From contig NZ_VDES01000002.1 of NCBI RefSeq assembly GCF_013607875.1, positions 699,638 to 763,637 on the forward strand: DNA of 64,000 nucleotides, written 5' to 3'. A program made the position numbers and the translations under genes. The notes under the pieces are model-generated. The model ran no database searches. It saw only the letters and a program-made list of their open reading frames with translations, and was not told where the DNA came from. Below, in pieces: positions 35,180 to 44,219 of the stretch. Position 1 is the first letter of the stretch. Every line of letters starts with the position of its first letter. The stretch is from Blastomonas ursincola (GTDB lineage: Bacteria; Pseudomonadota; Alphaproteobacteria; Sphingomonadales; Sphingomonadaceae).

Positions 35180-36121
35180 ATGCTCGGCAAGACCGCAGGC
35201 GGCCTGTTCTGGATGCAGCGCTATCTGGAGCGCAGCGAGAATATCGCGCGGCTGGTCGACGCCGGCTTCCGCATCGCATTGACGCGATCGGAAGCCGCCG
35301 AGGACGAATGGGCCTCGGTGCTGACGACGGCCGGCGTGCGCCAGGCCTATGCGCAGCGCTATGACAAGGTCGATGGCTCTAGCGTCATCAACTTCCTGCT
35401 GCGCGACAAGACCAACCCCTCGAGCGTGCTGTCGGTGATCGAGGCGGCGCGCAACAACGCGCGGCTGGTGCGCACTGCGCTGACCCGCGAGGTGTGGGAG
35501 GCGACCAACGAATGCTGGATGACGCTGAAGGAAGCATTGCGCACGCAGATTTCGGATAACGAGCTTCCCGATGTGCTGAGCCTCATCCGCCAGCAGAGTG
35601 CGCAGGTGCGCGGCGCGCAGAGCGGCACGATGATGCGCAACGACATCTATTTCTTCGCGCAATTGGGCACGTTCGTCGAGCGGGCGGACAGCACCGCGCG
35701 CATCCTCGACGTCAAATATTACGTGCTGCTGCCCTCGCTGTCCTATGTCGGGTCGAGCCTGGACAATGTGCAATGGGAGACGATCCTGCGCTCGGTCTCC
35801 GCCTACCGCGCGTTCCGCTGGCTCAACCCCGGTGAGACGAACCCGCGCAACATCGCGCAGTTCATGATCCTCGACCAGGTGATGCCGCGTTCGCTGTCCT
35901 TCTGTGCCAGCCGCATGGCGAGCGCGCTCGAAGCGATCGCGCGCGAATATGGTGGGGCAGGCGACAGCCTCCACCAGGCGGCCGGGCTGAGCCAGGAACT
36001 TGCGAACACCAATATCGACATGATCGTCGATAATGGGCTGCACCAGTTCATCCAGGATTTCATCAAGCGCAACAACAGCATCTCGGCGCAGATCGAGCAG
36101 GAATTCCGCTTCTATCATTGA
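35180..36121 (+). CDS. Alpha-E domain protein (DUF403)
   Basis: A 313-residue all-helical protein. The signature MLGKTAGGLFWMQRYLERSENIARLVDAGFRI at the N-terminus, with the conserved Trp-Glu-Arg-x2-Asn, and the LVRTALTREVWEATNECWMTL block identify alpha-E. It almost always accompanies a circularly permuted ATP-grasp and a transglutaminase gene and is thought to be an accessory or partner domain. The ATG at 35180 follows a G-rich site (CGGGGGGACG) and begins the conserved block; it lies 31 bases after the ATP-grasp stop. Confidence 0.92.
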   Translation: MLGKTAGGLFWMQRYLERSENIARLVDAGFRIALTRSEAAEDEWASVLTTAGVRQAYAQRYDKVDGSSVINFLLRDKTNPSSVLSVIEAARNNARLVRTALTREVWEATNECWMTLKEALRTQISDNELPDVLSLIRQQSAQVRGAQSGTMMRNDIYFFAQLGTFVERADSTARILDVKYYVLLPSLSYVGSSLDNVQWETILRSVSAYRAFRWLNPGETNPRNIAQFMILDQVMPRSLSFCASRMASALEAIAREYGGAGDSLHQAAGLSQELANTNIDMIVDNGLHQFIQDFIKRNNSISAQIEQEFRFYH

Positions 36122-36157
36122 GGCGGGGCGGAATTTTACAGGGGTTACGGGTCACTC

Positions 36158-36973
36158 ATGCGGCTGCACATCGTCCATCGGACAAGCTATCATTACGACA
36201 CGCCCATGCCCTATGCGCTGCAGCGGCTGCGCATGATCCCCAAGGATTCGCACGGGCAGAAGGTGATCCGCTGGACGACCAATGTCGATGGCGGCACCAA
36301 GCAGGTCGAGTTCTACGATCACCACAACAACCATGTCGAACTTTTCAGCTTCGATCCCGACCAGCACGAGATCGTCATCCAGTGCGAGGGCGAGGTCGAG
36401 ACCAGCGATCATGCCGGGATGGTCGGCCAGCATATCGGCTCGGCGCCCTTGTGGTATTTCAAGCGCGAGACGCCGTTCACTCGGCCTGGCCCTGCCATCC
36501 GCAAGCTGCTGCGCCAGTTCGAGGACCCGGGCACCAGCAGCGGCGATGCGCCCCGGCTCCATGCGCTGTCGGCGCTGGTGCGCGGCGCGGTGGCCTATCA
36601 GGTCGGGCAGACCGGTGTCACCACCACTGCGGAAGAGGCGCTGAACGCCGGCCATGGCGTGTGCCAGGACCATGCGCATCTGTTCATCACGCTCGCCCGG
36701 ATGCTCGGCTATCCGGCGCGCTATGTCAGCGGCTATCTGCTGATGAACGACCGGGTCGATCAGGATGCCGGCCACGGCTGGGCCGAGGTGCACGTGAACG
36801 GCCTGGGCTGGGTCGGTTTCGATGTCTCCAACGGCTATTCGCCCGACGAGCGCTATGTCCGTGTCGCCACTGGGCTCGATTATCGCGAGGCTGCGCCGAT
36901 CGCGGGGATCACCTTTGGCCGCGGCACCGAGGCGATGACGGTGACGCTGCAAGTGCAGCAGGTCCAGCAGTAA
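36158..36973 (+). CDS. Transglutaminase-like cysteine protease
   Basis: A 271-residue protein with the N-terminal beta-barrel-like domain typical of this subfamily (MRLHIVHRTSYHYDTPMPYALQRLRMIPKDSHGQKV) and a C-terminal transglutaminase core. The triad is visible as Cys in GHGVCQDHAHLFITLARMLGYPARYVSGYL, His in DAGHGWAEVHVNGLGWVGFDVSNG and the Asp just after it. Such bacterial homologs act mainly as peptidases or peptide ligases on isopeptide bonds. It is third in the ATP-grasp/alpha-E operon, and a REP-like repeat separates it from the Anbu gene. Confidence 0.92.
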   Translation: MRLHIVHRTSYHYDTPMPYALQRLRMIPKDSHGQKVIRWTTNVDGGTKQVEFYDHHNNHVELFSFDPDQHEIVIQCEGEVETSDHAGMVGQHIGSAPLWYFKRETPFTRPGPAIRKLLRQFEDPGTSSGDAPRLHALSALVRGAVAYQVGQTGVTTTAEEALNAGHGVCQDHAHLFITLARMLGYPARYVSGYLLMNDRVDQDAGHGWAEVHVNGLGWVGFDVSNGYSPDERYVRVATGLDYREAAPIAGITFGRGTEAMTVTLQVQQVQQ

Positions 36974-36994
36974 GGCAACGACCGGGCTAGGCTC

Positions 36995-37073
36995 GTCACC
37001 CCCGCGCAGGCGGGGTCCCGCTTACTTTCGTCAAGCGCAACAGAAGCGGGATTCGCGCGTTCGCGGGAATGAC
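36995..37073 (+). repeat. Bipartite REP-like element, copy 2
   Basis: GTCACCCCCGCGCAGGCGGGGTCCCGCTT and AGAAGCGGGATTCGCGCG followed by TTCGCGGGAATGACG show the same two-palindrome architecture as copy 1 at 17444-17525, in the opposite orientation. It lies inside the transglutaminase-Anbu interval and could uncouple the two genes. Confidence 0.85.
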
Positions 37074-37194
37074 GATGTGGCTTGTACAGTTGGTTGGCGC
37101 AGCCCGACTTTTCCACAACGGCCATTGCCGCTTGACCGATTGTTGCGCATCGCGCCTTATGCGCGCCATGCGAATGAAGGGGGAGGACGCTCCT

Positions 37195-37926
37195 ATGACA
37201 TATTGCGTCGGGATGCGCCTGGACAAGGGGCTGGTGTTCATGTCGGACACCCGGACGAACTCGGGTGTCGACAATATCAGCACGTTCAAGAAGATGTTCA
37301 CTTGGGAAAAGCCGGGCGATCGCTACATCACGGTGATGACGGCGGGCAATCTGGCGACCACCCAGGGCGTGGTCAGCGTGCTCGAGGAGCGCACCAAGGC
37401 GCCGCACGAGCGCAAGCCTTCGATCATGGAGGCGCCCACCATGTTTCAGGTCGCGCGCATCATCGGCGAGACGCTGCGCGACGAGATTGCGCGGACCCGC
37501 GCCATCGCGGGCGAAAGCGCATCCTCGACGTTCAGCGCGTCGATGATCGTCGGCGGCCAGATTGCCGGCATGGACCCCAAGCTGTTCATGATCTACCCCG
37601 AGGGCAATTTCATCGAGGCGGGCGATGACACGCCCTTCTTCCAGATCGGCGAGACCAAATATGGTCGCCCGATCCTGGTGCGCGCCTATGATCGCGACAT
37701 GTCGTTTCACGATGCGATCAAGCTGCTGATGGTGTCGTTCGATTCGACGATCAAGGCGAACCTGTCCGTGGCGCTGCCGCTCGATCTGCAGATCTATGCC
37801 GCAAACAGCTTTGCTGGGCGCAACCGGCGGATTCAGGCGAGCGATCCCTATTACAACCTGATCGCCGACCAGTGGAGCGATGCGTTGAAAAACGCGTTTC
37901 ATTCCCTGCCCGATTATACCGGGTGA
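37195..37926 (+). CDS. anbu: Anbu, proteasome-type Ntn peptidase
   Basis: A 243-residue Ntn hydrolase of the Anbu (ancestral beta-subunit) family. After the initiator Met comes Thr2 (MTYCVGMRLDKGLVFMSDTRTNSGVDN), the expected N-terminal nucleophile, with the conserved Asp and Lys around SDTRTN and KMFTW. The central TVMTAGNLATTQGVVSVLEER, SMIVGGQI and LMVSFDSTIKANLSVALPLDLQIY complete the fold. AGGGGGAGGAC precedes the ATG at 37195; an earlier in-frame start lies in repeat DNA. Anbu assembles into helical or ring oligomers, and its substrate is unknown. It probably belongs to the same system as the three genes upstream. Confidence 0.93.
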   Translation: MTYCVGMRLDKGLVFMSDTRTNSGVDNISTFKKMFTWEKPGDRYITVMTAGNLATTQGVVSVLEERTKAPHERKPSIMEAPTMFQVARIIGETLRDEIARTRAIAGESASSTFSASMIVGGQIAGMDPKLFMIYPEGNFIEAGDDTPFFQIGETKYGRPILVRAYDRDMSFHDAIKLLMVSFDSTIKANLSVALPLDLQIYAANSFAGRNRRIQASDPYYNLIADQWSDALKNAFHSLPDYTG

Positions 37927-37967
37927 TGCCGCTTGCGCCTGCCGATGGCGCGCCCTAATTTGGGCCC

Positions 37968-39371
37968 ATGAAAACCAAGACGCGCAACATCCTCATTTTT
38001 CTGGGCCTCACGACTGCGGTTGTCGGGGGTGCCGGCTGGTATTTCCTGAGCGGTGACAAGGCGCAGCTCGATATCGCCCAGGTCAGCGGCCCGTCGCCGG
38101 AAATCACCGCGCCCCGCAAGGAAATCTTCCCGACGATCAATGTCGCAGATGTGAAGCCCTGGGGCCCGAACGAAGCCCCCAAGGCGGCCGAAGGGCTGCA
38201 GGTGGCGCGTTTTGCCGATGGGCTCGATCATCCGCGATCGATGCTGGTGTTGCCCAATGGCGATGTGCTGGTCGCCGAAACCAACAGTCCGCCGCGTGAA
38301 AATCCCGGCATCGAAGGCATGGTGATGCGCCTGCTGATGAACAAGGCGGGCGCGGGCGTCAAATCGGCAAACCGCATCTCGCTGCTGCGCGACAGTGATG
38401 GCGACGGCAAGGCCGAGACGAAGACGCCGTTCCTCGAAGGGCTGAACTCGCCTTATGGCATGGTGCTGATTGGCGACACGCTCTATGTCGCGAACACCGA
38501 CGCCGTCATGGCTTTCCCCTATTCGGAAGGGCAGACGAAGATCACCGCCAAGGGCCGCAAGGTGCTGAGCCTGCCCGCCCAGAAGCCCAACAACCACTGG
38601 ACGCGCAACCTGATCGCCAATGCTGACGGCACCAAGCTGTTCGTCGCCATCGGCTCCGCCTCGAACGTCGCAGAAAAGGGGCTGGAGGTCGAGAAGGGCC
38701 GCGCGCGGATCATCGAGCTTGACCTGGCGACCGGCAAGAAGCGCGACTTCGCGGTCGGCCTGCGCAACCCGGTCGGCATGGCCTGGGAGCCCAGTTCGGA
38801 CGCGCTGTGGACCGTGGTCAACGAACGCGACATGCTGGGATCGGACCTCGTGCCCGATTACCTCACCAAGGTGGAAGCCGGCATGCATTTCGGCTGGCCG
38901 TGGAATTACTGGGGCGGATACGAGGATTTCCGCGTCGAGCCGCGCCGTCCGGAGCTGCGCGAATATACCCGCCGTCCCGATTATGCGCTCGGCACCCATG
39001 TCGCGCCTCTGGGCCTGACATTTGCGGAGAAGGCCGCGCTGGGCAGCGGCTTTGCCAATGGCGCGTTCGTAGCGCTGCACGGATCGTGGAATCGCAAGCC
39101 GGCGTCGGGCTACAAGGTGGTGTTCGTGCCGTTCGGCGACAACGGTCGCCCTGCGGTCATCCGCGATGCCAAGGGCAAGGTCACCGGCGGGTTGCCGGTC
39201 AACGTGCTCTCAGGCTTTCTCACCAAGAGCGGCGATGCCAAGGGCCGCCCGACCGACGTAACGATCGACAGCAAGGGCGCGCTTCTGGTCACCGATGACG
39301 TCTCGGGTATCGTGTGGCGGGTGAGCAATCCCAAGGTCCAGGCCAAGCCGGTTCAGACCGCGATGCGTTGA
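37968..39371 (+). CDS. PQQ-dependent sugar dehydrogenase-like protein (L-sorbosone dehydrogenase type)
   Basis: A 467-residue protein with an N-terminal membrane anchor (IFLGLTTAVVGGAGWYFLS) and a six-bladed propeller with sorbosone dehydrogenase signatures: FADGLDHPRSMLVLPNGDVLVAET, LNSPYGMVLIGDTLYVANTDAVMAFPY, NNHWTRNLIANADGTKLFVAIGSASNVAE, GLRNPVGMAWEPSSDALWTVVNERDMLGSDLVPDY and ALHGSWNRKPASGYKVVFVPF. It faces the periplasm. A PQQ cofactor is expected from the family, but no pqq genes are in this window. It starts 41 bases after anbu on the same strand. Confidence 0.88.
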   Translation: MKTKTRNILIFLGLTTAVVGGAGWYFLSGDKAQLDIAQVSGPSPEITAPRKEIFPTINVADVKPWGPNEAPKAAEGLQVARFADGLDHPRSMLVLPNGDVLVAETNSPPRENPGIEGMVMRLLMNKAGAGVKSANRISLLRDSDGDGKAETKTPFLEGLNSPYGMVLIGDTLYVANTDAVMAFPYSEGQTKITAKGRKVLSLPAQKPNNHWTRNLIANADGTKLFVAIGSASNVAEKGLEVEKGRARIIELDLATGKKRDFAVGLRNPVGMAWEPSSDALWTVVNERDMLGSDLVPDYLTKVEAGMHFGWPWNYWGGYEDFRVEPRRPELREYTRRPDYALGTHVAPLGLTFAEKAALGSGFANGAFVALHGSWNRKPASGYKVVFVPFGDNGRPAVIRDAKGKVTGGLPVNVLSGFLTKSGDAKGRPTDVTIDSKGALLVTDDVSGIVWRVSNPKVQAKPVQTAMR

Positions 39372-39375
39372 ACTT

Positions 39376-39495
39376 ATCCCCTCCCTTCAGGAAGGGGTGC
39401 CCGAAGGGTGGGGTGGGCTACGCAGACGACTACGCCATGACCCACCCCGGTTCAGCAAGCTGAACCTGCTCCTAGCGCACGTGGGAGGGGAGAAT
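39376..39495. repeat. Palindromic repeat after the sorbosone-dehydrogenase-like gene
   Basis: CCCCTCCCTTCAGGAAGGGG and a distal CACGTGGGAGGGGAG bracket GTGGGGTGGGC / GCCATGACCCACCCC-type arms and an inner GGTTCAGCAAGCTGAACC palindrome. It belongs to the same family as 32311-32412. It may end transcription of the upstream unit; the following small gene starts about 50 bases later. Confidence 0.75.
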
Positions 39496-39543
39496 TGCGC
39501 TTCAAGAGCAGGAACTTGGCCGCGCCCGCCGCGTAAGTCCTGC

Positions 39544-39780
39544 ATGAGCAACAAACCTGACGATACCTCGCCCGCGCCCGATCAGGTGCGCCTGGCGGAG
39601 AAGGCGCTGAAGCTGAAACAGCAAGGCGCACAGCCCGATGGTCCGGACTATCTGGAGCATCAGACCGATACTGCGGATATGGGCCGGATCGATGGTCCAA
39701 GTGATCACGATCCGCCGATGGGCGCGCTCGACGCCGAAGGCCATCGCCCGGTTCTCGAACGCTCCAGAAAGGTCCGCTGA
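39544..39780 (+). CDS. Small hypothetical protein upstream of HPF
   Basis: A 78-residue acidic, soluble protein (MSNKPDDTSPAPDQVRLAEKALKLKQQ...) with many Asp, Pro and Gly and no hydrophobic segment. It is probably largely disordered. It ends three bases before the HPF start and is likely translated with it. The SD site is weak. The family is unknown to me; similar short ORFs near ribosome-hibernation genes would support it. Confidence 0.6.
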   Translation: MSNKPDDTSPAPDQVRLAEKALKLKQQGAQPDGPDYLEHQTDTADMGRIDGPSDHDPPMGALDAEGHRPVLERSRKVR

Positions 39781-39783
39781 TCC

Positions 39784-40098
39784 ATGCATATCCAGTTCAA
39801 CACCGACAATCGGATTACCGGCGATGAGGCTCTGGCTGCACAGGCGGAACAAATCGTCGAGTCACGGCTGAATCGTTTCTCGAGCCGCCTGTCGCGCGTC
39901 GAGGTCCATCTCGCCGATGTGAACGGCCCCAAGGGCGGTAGCGACGATATCGTGTGCACGCTCGAGGCGCGGCCCGAGGGGGGCAAGCCGGTGACGGTCA
40001 AGGGGAATGCGGGTCAGGTCGAAAGCGCGATCCGCGATGCCTCGGACAAGATGCAGGCGCTGCTCGATACGCATTTCGGCAAGCTGCGCACGCACTGA
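39784..40098 (+). CDS. Short-form ribosome hibernation factor (HPF/RaiA family)
   Basis: A 104-residue protein of the sigma-54 modulation/HPF fold: QAEQIVESRLNRFSSRLSRVEVHLADVNGPKGGSDDIVCTLEARPEGGKPVTVKGNAGQVESAIRDASDKMQALLDTHFGKL. The basic residues around RLNRFSSRLSRVEV and KGGSD fit the rRNA-binding face. It is the short form, lacking the C-terminal dimerisation domain. Expected role: blocking the A/P sites of idle 70S ribosomes in stationary phase. Confidence 0.9.
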   Translation: MHIQFNTDNRITGDEALAAQAEQIVESRLNRFSSRLSRVEVHLADVNGPKGGSDDIVCTLEARPEGGKPVTVKGNAGQVESAIRDASDKMQALLDTHFGKLRTH

Positions 40099-40116
40099 TT
40101 GCCACGAATTCCAACG

Positions 40117-40154
40117 AAAAAGGCCCGCTGTCACGGCAATGACAGCGGGCCTTT
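40117..40154. terminator. Perfect bidirectional intrinsic terminator
   Basis: AAAAGGCCCGCTGTCA and TGACAGCGGGCCTTTT form a 12-base GC-rich stem with a six-base CGGCAA loop, flanked by A's on one side and T's on the other. It ends the HPF unit and the converging M13 peptidase gene. Confidence 0.92.
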
Positions 40155-40172
40155 TCTGTTGCTCCTGCGAGG

Positions 40173-42371
40173 TTACCAGATGCGGATACGCTGTTCCGGC
40201 GGCAGGTAGAGCGCGTCACCGGGCTTCACGTTGAACGCCTTGTACCATTCGTCGAAATTGCGGACGGTGCCGTTGGCGCGATAGTTGGGCGGCGAGTGCG
40301 GATCGGTGTTGAGCTGCTGGCGCAGATACTCGTCGCGCGACTTGTTCCGCCACACCTGTGCCCAGGCCATGAAGAAGCGCTGGTCGCCGGTCAGCCCGTC
40401 GATCACCTTGTCTTCCTTGCCGTTCAAGTGGATTTTGTACGCGCGATAGGCCATCGAGAGACCGCCGACATCCCCGATATTCTCACCCAGCGTCAGCGCG
40501 CCGTTGACGCAGGTCTTGCCGTCGTCGAGCGGGCACAAGGCGCTGTACTGGGCGACGAGCGCGCTGGTCAGCTTCTTGAAATTCGCCTGATCTTCCGGCG
40601 TCCACCAGTCGCGCAGCACGCCGTCGCCGTCCGACTTGGAACCCTGATCGTCGAAGCCATGGCCCATCTCATGGCCGATGACACCGCCGATCGCGCCATA
40701 GTTCACCGCAGGGTCCGCTGACAGGTTGAAGAAGGGCGGCTGCAGGATGGCGGCGGGGAAGACGATCTCGTTGCGCGGCGGCGAATAATAGGCGTTCACC
40801 GTCTGCGGCAGCATGAACCATTCAGTCTTGTCGATCGGCTTGCCCAGCTTGGACAGATTGTCGCGATAGGCCCAGGTGCCTGCCGCGATCGCATTGTCGA
40901 GCGCCTTGCCGGGCGTGATCGTCAGCGTGTCATAGGTCTCGAACTTCTCGGTATAGCCGATCTTGGGGGTGAACTTGGCCAGCTTCTGCCGCGCCTCGAC
41001 CTTGGTCGCCTCGCCCATCCACTTGATGTCGTTGAGGTTGGCGGCCATCGCCTTGCGGAGGTTGCCGACCAGCTCGTCCATCGCGGCCTTGTTTTCGGCC
41101 GGGAAATAGCGGTCCGCATAGATCTTGCCGACGATCTCGCCCATCGATCCCTCGACCGCCGCAACACCGCGCTGCCAACGCTCGCGCTGCTGCTTCTGGC
41201 CGCCGAGCACGGTGCCGTAGAACGCGAAATTGGCCGCATCGATGTCCGAGGGCAGCACGCTTGCCGCGTTCGACAGGAAGCCCGCTGCCAGCCAGGCCTG
41301 CCACGCCTCGATCGGCGCGGTGTTGGCGAGCTTGAACAGGCCGGGAATGCCGCTGCCGAGCTTTGCTACCTGTTCGGGCGTCAGCTTCTCCGTCGCGATT
41401 TCCTCGGCGGTCGGAGTGAGCTGGCGCACGACATATTCCTGCTCGCCGTCGACGCCCACGGTCTTGATGAAGGTCTCGACCGGAAAGCCGTTGCCCAGCG
41501 CGAGCATCTCGGCCTTGCTCAGCTTGTTATACGTGATGTTGCGGTTGCGGCCGATGGCGCGGTCCCAGTGCTCGGTGGCAATGGCCTTTTCAAGGTCATA
41601 GACCATCTGTGCCGCCTTGGCCGGATCGGCATAGCCCGCCTTGCCCAGCAGGAAGGTCAGATACTGCATATAGGCGGCGCGGACCTTGAGGTTCGCCTCG
41701 CTGTCGACCAGGTAGTAATCGCGGTCGGGCATGCCGAGGCCCGCCTGGGTGACCTGGAAGATATACTTGTCGGTCTGCTTGGAATCGATGTCGACGAACC
41801 CGGCGATCGGGCTGCGGAAACCGGGCGTGCCGAACAGCTTCGCCAGGTCCTCGCGCGTCTTCACCGCCTTGATCTTGTCGAGATAGGGCTGGGCAGGGGC
41901 GAGGCCTGCAGCGTCGATCGCGGCGGTATCGAGATAGGCATTGTAGAACGCGGCGACCTTACCTGCGCCGGTGTTGATCGCGGGCTTGGTAGCAGCAAGT
42001 TCGTCGATGATCTTGCGTACGCGCTGCTCGGACTTTTCGGCAAGTAGGGTGAAGGCGCCATAGCGCGAACGGTCGGCGGGAATCTCGAACGTGTCGAGCC
42101 ACTTGCCGTTGACGTACGCGTAGAAATCGTCGCCCGGCTTGACGGCGGGGTTCATCAGTGTCGTGTCGACGCCCCAGGTGCCCCAGAAATCGCGCGCGGT
42201 GGTGGTGATGCCTTCGGCATCGGTGGTGCCGCCGCTGGCGGTATCGCCCGCGGCTTCGGCCTCGATCAGCATGTCGATATCGCCCGGCTGGGCATCGTGC
42301 TCATGCGCCTGGGCGGGTGCAGCCGCGAGTGCGACCAGCGCGGCGGACGCGAGCAGGAAATTCTTGACCAT
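40173..42371 (-). CDS. M13-family (neprilysin-like) zinc metallopeptidase
   Basis: A 732-residue secreted endopeptidase. The signal peptide is MVKNFLLASAALVALAAAPAQA. The catalytic zinc site is GHEMGHGFDDQGSK (HExxH) with the third ligand in GALTLGENIGDVGGLSMAYRAY (ENxxD). The N-terminal half is the family's helical lid. The C-terminal RNLDEWYKAF-like block (VRNFDEWYKAFNVKPGDALYLPPEQRIRIW) is the normal end of M13 enzymes. GGGGAG precedes the ATG at 42371. It probably degrades periplasmic or extracellular oligopeptides. Confidence 0.95.
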   Translation of the reverse strand: MVKNFLLASAALVALAAAPAQAHEHDAQPGDIDMLIEAEAAGDTASGGTTDAEGITTTARDFWGTWGVDTTLMNPAVKPGDDFYAYVNGKWLDTFEIPADRSRYGAFTLLAEKSEQRVRKIIDELAATKPAINTGAGKVAAFYNAYLDTAAIDAAGLAPAQPYLDKIKAVKTREDLAKLFGTPGFRSPIAGFVDIDSKQTDKYIFQVTQAGLGMPDRDYYLVDSEANLKVRAAYMQYLTFLLGKAGYADPAKAAQMVYDLEKAIATEHWDRAIGRNRNITYNKLSKAEMLALGNGFPVETFIKTVGVDGEQEYVVRQLTPTAEEIATEKLTPEQVAKLGSGIPGLFKLANTAPIEAWQAWLAAGFLSNAASVLPSDIDAANFAFYGTVLGGQKQQRERWQRGVAAVEGSMGEIVGKIYADRYFPAENKAAMDELVGNLRKAMAANLNDIKWMGEATKVEARQKLAKFTPKIGYTEKFETYDTLTITPGKALDNAIAAGTWAYRDNLSKLGKPIDKTEWFMLPQTVNAYYSPPRNEIVFPAAILQPPFFNLSADPAVNYGAIGGVIGHEMGHGFDDQGSKSDGDGVLRDWWTPEDQANFKKLTSALVAQYSALCPLDDGKTCVNGALTLGENIGDVGGLSMAYRAYKIHLNGKEDKVIDGLTGDQRFFMAWAQVWRNKSRDEYLRQQLNTDPHSPPNYRANGTVRNFDEWYKAFNVKPGDALYLPPEQRIRIW

Positions 42372-42533
42372 TATAGCTCCCCGGATGGTGTCTGAAGGCC
42401 CGGACATACGGGCGCTTGCCATCGACCCGCAGCGTGCGGGAGGCGATGATGGTTTCAAACGTAATCGGACACCCCGGGGGCTGCAAAGCTTTTCGGCAGG
42501 CGGTCGTTTGTCGTCGACAAACGGCTTGGACGA

Positions 42534-44219
42534 TCAGGCCGACAGCGTGGCGTCCGCAGGGCTCCAGCGCGACCAACCGGGCTCGGCCAGGACCTTGCGG
42601 CCCGGCAGCACGCTGCGGCTTTCGGTTCCGGCAAGGTCGAGCGTGTGTTCGCGGATGGTGCGCATCGCATGCCAGTTGGCGGTGGCGCGGTCCTGGGTGA
42701 GATTGACCGTCATATAGCCGCGGCTGCTGGTATCCGCCCATTTGAGCTGCGGGTTGCCGCGGATCAGCGCGCCGGCCACGTCCTTGGGCGCGACCGTCGG
42801 AGCATAGGTCTCGAAGCCGGGCGAGCTGACCGAATGGCCGGCGAACTCGACCCCCGCCGGCTTGCCATCGGCGGCCAGATCGAAGCCCCAGGCGTTGTGG
42901 CTGTCGCCCGAGAGCACGACCAGATCGGCATCGGCGGCCTGGGCGGACTTGAGCAGCGCCTCGCGCTGGACCGGGTAGCCGTCCCACGCATCCATGTTGA
43001 ACGGCAGCCCCGCCTGGCTCGCGGTAAGACCAGCGGCGGAGCGGGTGCGGACGATCTCGGGTGCGTCCTTGGGCACCCATTGCGCGGTTTCGACCGGCAG
43101 CTTGAGTGAGCCCATCACGCATTGCTGCGCCCAGACCTGCCAGCGCGTGCCAGACGCCTTCGATGCCTTGAACTGCTCGCCCAGCCAGCGCGCCTGATCG
43201 TCGCCCAGCATGTGGCGGCTCGGGTCCATCCATGTCTCGTCGCGGAACTTGGCCAGCGCCTTGGCCAGATCGCCGCCACCGGCAAAGGCCTCGGCCAGCT
43301 CGGCGGGCTTGTCGCGGCCCGACAGGCGGCTTTCGGTTCGGATGATCGTCGCGAGATTGCCGATTTGATAGCTGGTCCACAGCGCATCGGCGGGGTTGAG
43401 GTCGGCCACCGGCATCCATTCGCGATAGACCTGCTCGGCAATGCGGCGGCGGGTGGCATAGTCGCCCTCGGCCCCGTCCTGATGGTTCTGCGCGCCGCCC
43501 TTCCAGGCGTCGTTGGCGATCTCGTGATCGTCCCACATCGCGATCATCGGTACGCTCTGGTGCAGCGCCTGCAGATCGGGATCGAGCCGGTAACTGGCAT
43601 AGCGCAGGCGATAGTCGGCGAGCGTGATCATCTCGTGATCGGGCTGGACGAGACGACCGGCCAGCGCCTGGGCGCGCGTCGGGTACACGTCCGGGCCATA
43701 TTCATAGATATAGTCGCCCAGATGCAGCGCGAGGTCGATATCCTTGCGCGCGGCGGCATGACCATAGGCGTTGAACCAGCCGAAGGGCAGGTTGGAGCAG
43801 GAAAAGACGCCAAGATTGAACGCCTGCGTTTCGCCTTTCGGCAAGGTGCGCGTGCGGCCCACGGGTGACTTGGATCCGTCTGCGGCCACGAAGCGGTAGT
43901 AGTACCAGCTGCCGGGCTTCAGGCCGCGCACGGTGATCTTGGCGATATGATCGCGCGCGCCGCTGGCCGTCACCGATCCGCCGCCGACAACCTTGACGAA
44001 ATCGGGCGTCGCGGAGAGTTCTGCGGTCAGTCGCGCGTCATTGTCTGCGACATAGCGCGTCCACAGCAGCACCGAATCGGCGGAGGGCTCGCCGCTCGCC
44101 ACGCCATGGGTGAAGCCGCGCGCCGACGCGAAGGCCAGGGCTGCGCCGGGCAGCGAAAGCGCCGCAAGCCCGAAGGTTCCGGCCTTGAGCAGCAGTCGGC
44201 GATCGATCGTCATGGTCAT
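42534..44219 (-). CDS. phoD: Tat-exported PhoD-type alkaline phosphatase
   Basis: A 561-residue metallophosphatase. It starts MTMTIDRRLLLKAGTFGLAALSLPGAALA, a twin-arginine signal with RR followed by LLLKAG. The PhoD core follows: GVASGEPSADSVLLWTRY, CSNLPFGWFNAYGHAAARKDIDLALHLGDYIYEYGP (metal ligands), WDDHEIANDAW and LSGDSHNAWGF. It hydrolyses phosphomonoesters or diesters in the periplasm with Fe/Ca cofactors. GAGAGGGG lies seven bases before the ATG at 44219; another ATG is at 44213. A Pho-box-like site lies about 100 bases upstream. Confidence 0.94.
   Translation of the reverse strand: MTMTIDRRLLLKAGTFGLAALSLPGAALAFASARGFTHGVASGEPSADSVLLWTRYVADNDARLTAELSATPDFVKVVGGGSVTASGARDHIAKITVRGLKPGSWYYYRFVAADGSKSPVGRTRTLPKGETQAFNLGVFSCSNLPFGWFNAYGHAAARKDIDLALHLGDYIYEYGPDVYPTRAQALAGRLVQPDHEMITLADYRLRYASYRLDPDLQALHQSVPMIAMWDDHEIANDAWKGGAQNHQDGAEGDYATRRRIAEQVYREWMPVADLNPADALWTSYQIGNLATIIRTESRLSGRDKPAELAEAFAGGGDLAKALAKFRDETWMDPSRHMLGDDQARWLGEQFKASKASGTRWQVWAQQCVMGSLKLPVETAQWVPKDAPEIVRTRSAAGLTASQAGLPFNMDAWDGYPVQREALLKSAQAADADLVVLSGDSHNAWGFDLAADGKPAGVEFAGHSVSSPGFETYAPTVAPKDVAGALIRGNPQLKWADTSSRGYMTVNLTQDRATANWHAMRTIREHTLDLAGTESRSVLPGRKVLAEPGWSRWSPADATLSA

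Noticed and set aside
33718-35190. Minus-strand open frame opposite the circularly permuted ATP-grasp gene
   Set aside because: Shadow frame; the forward gene has all its family motifs.
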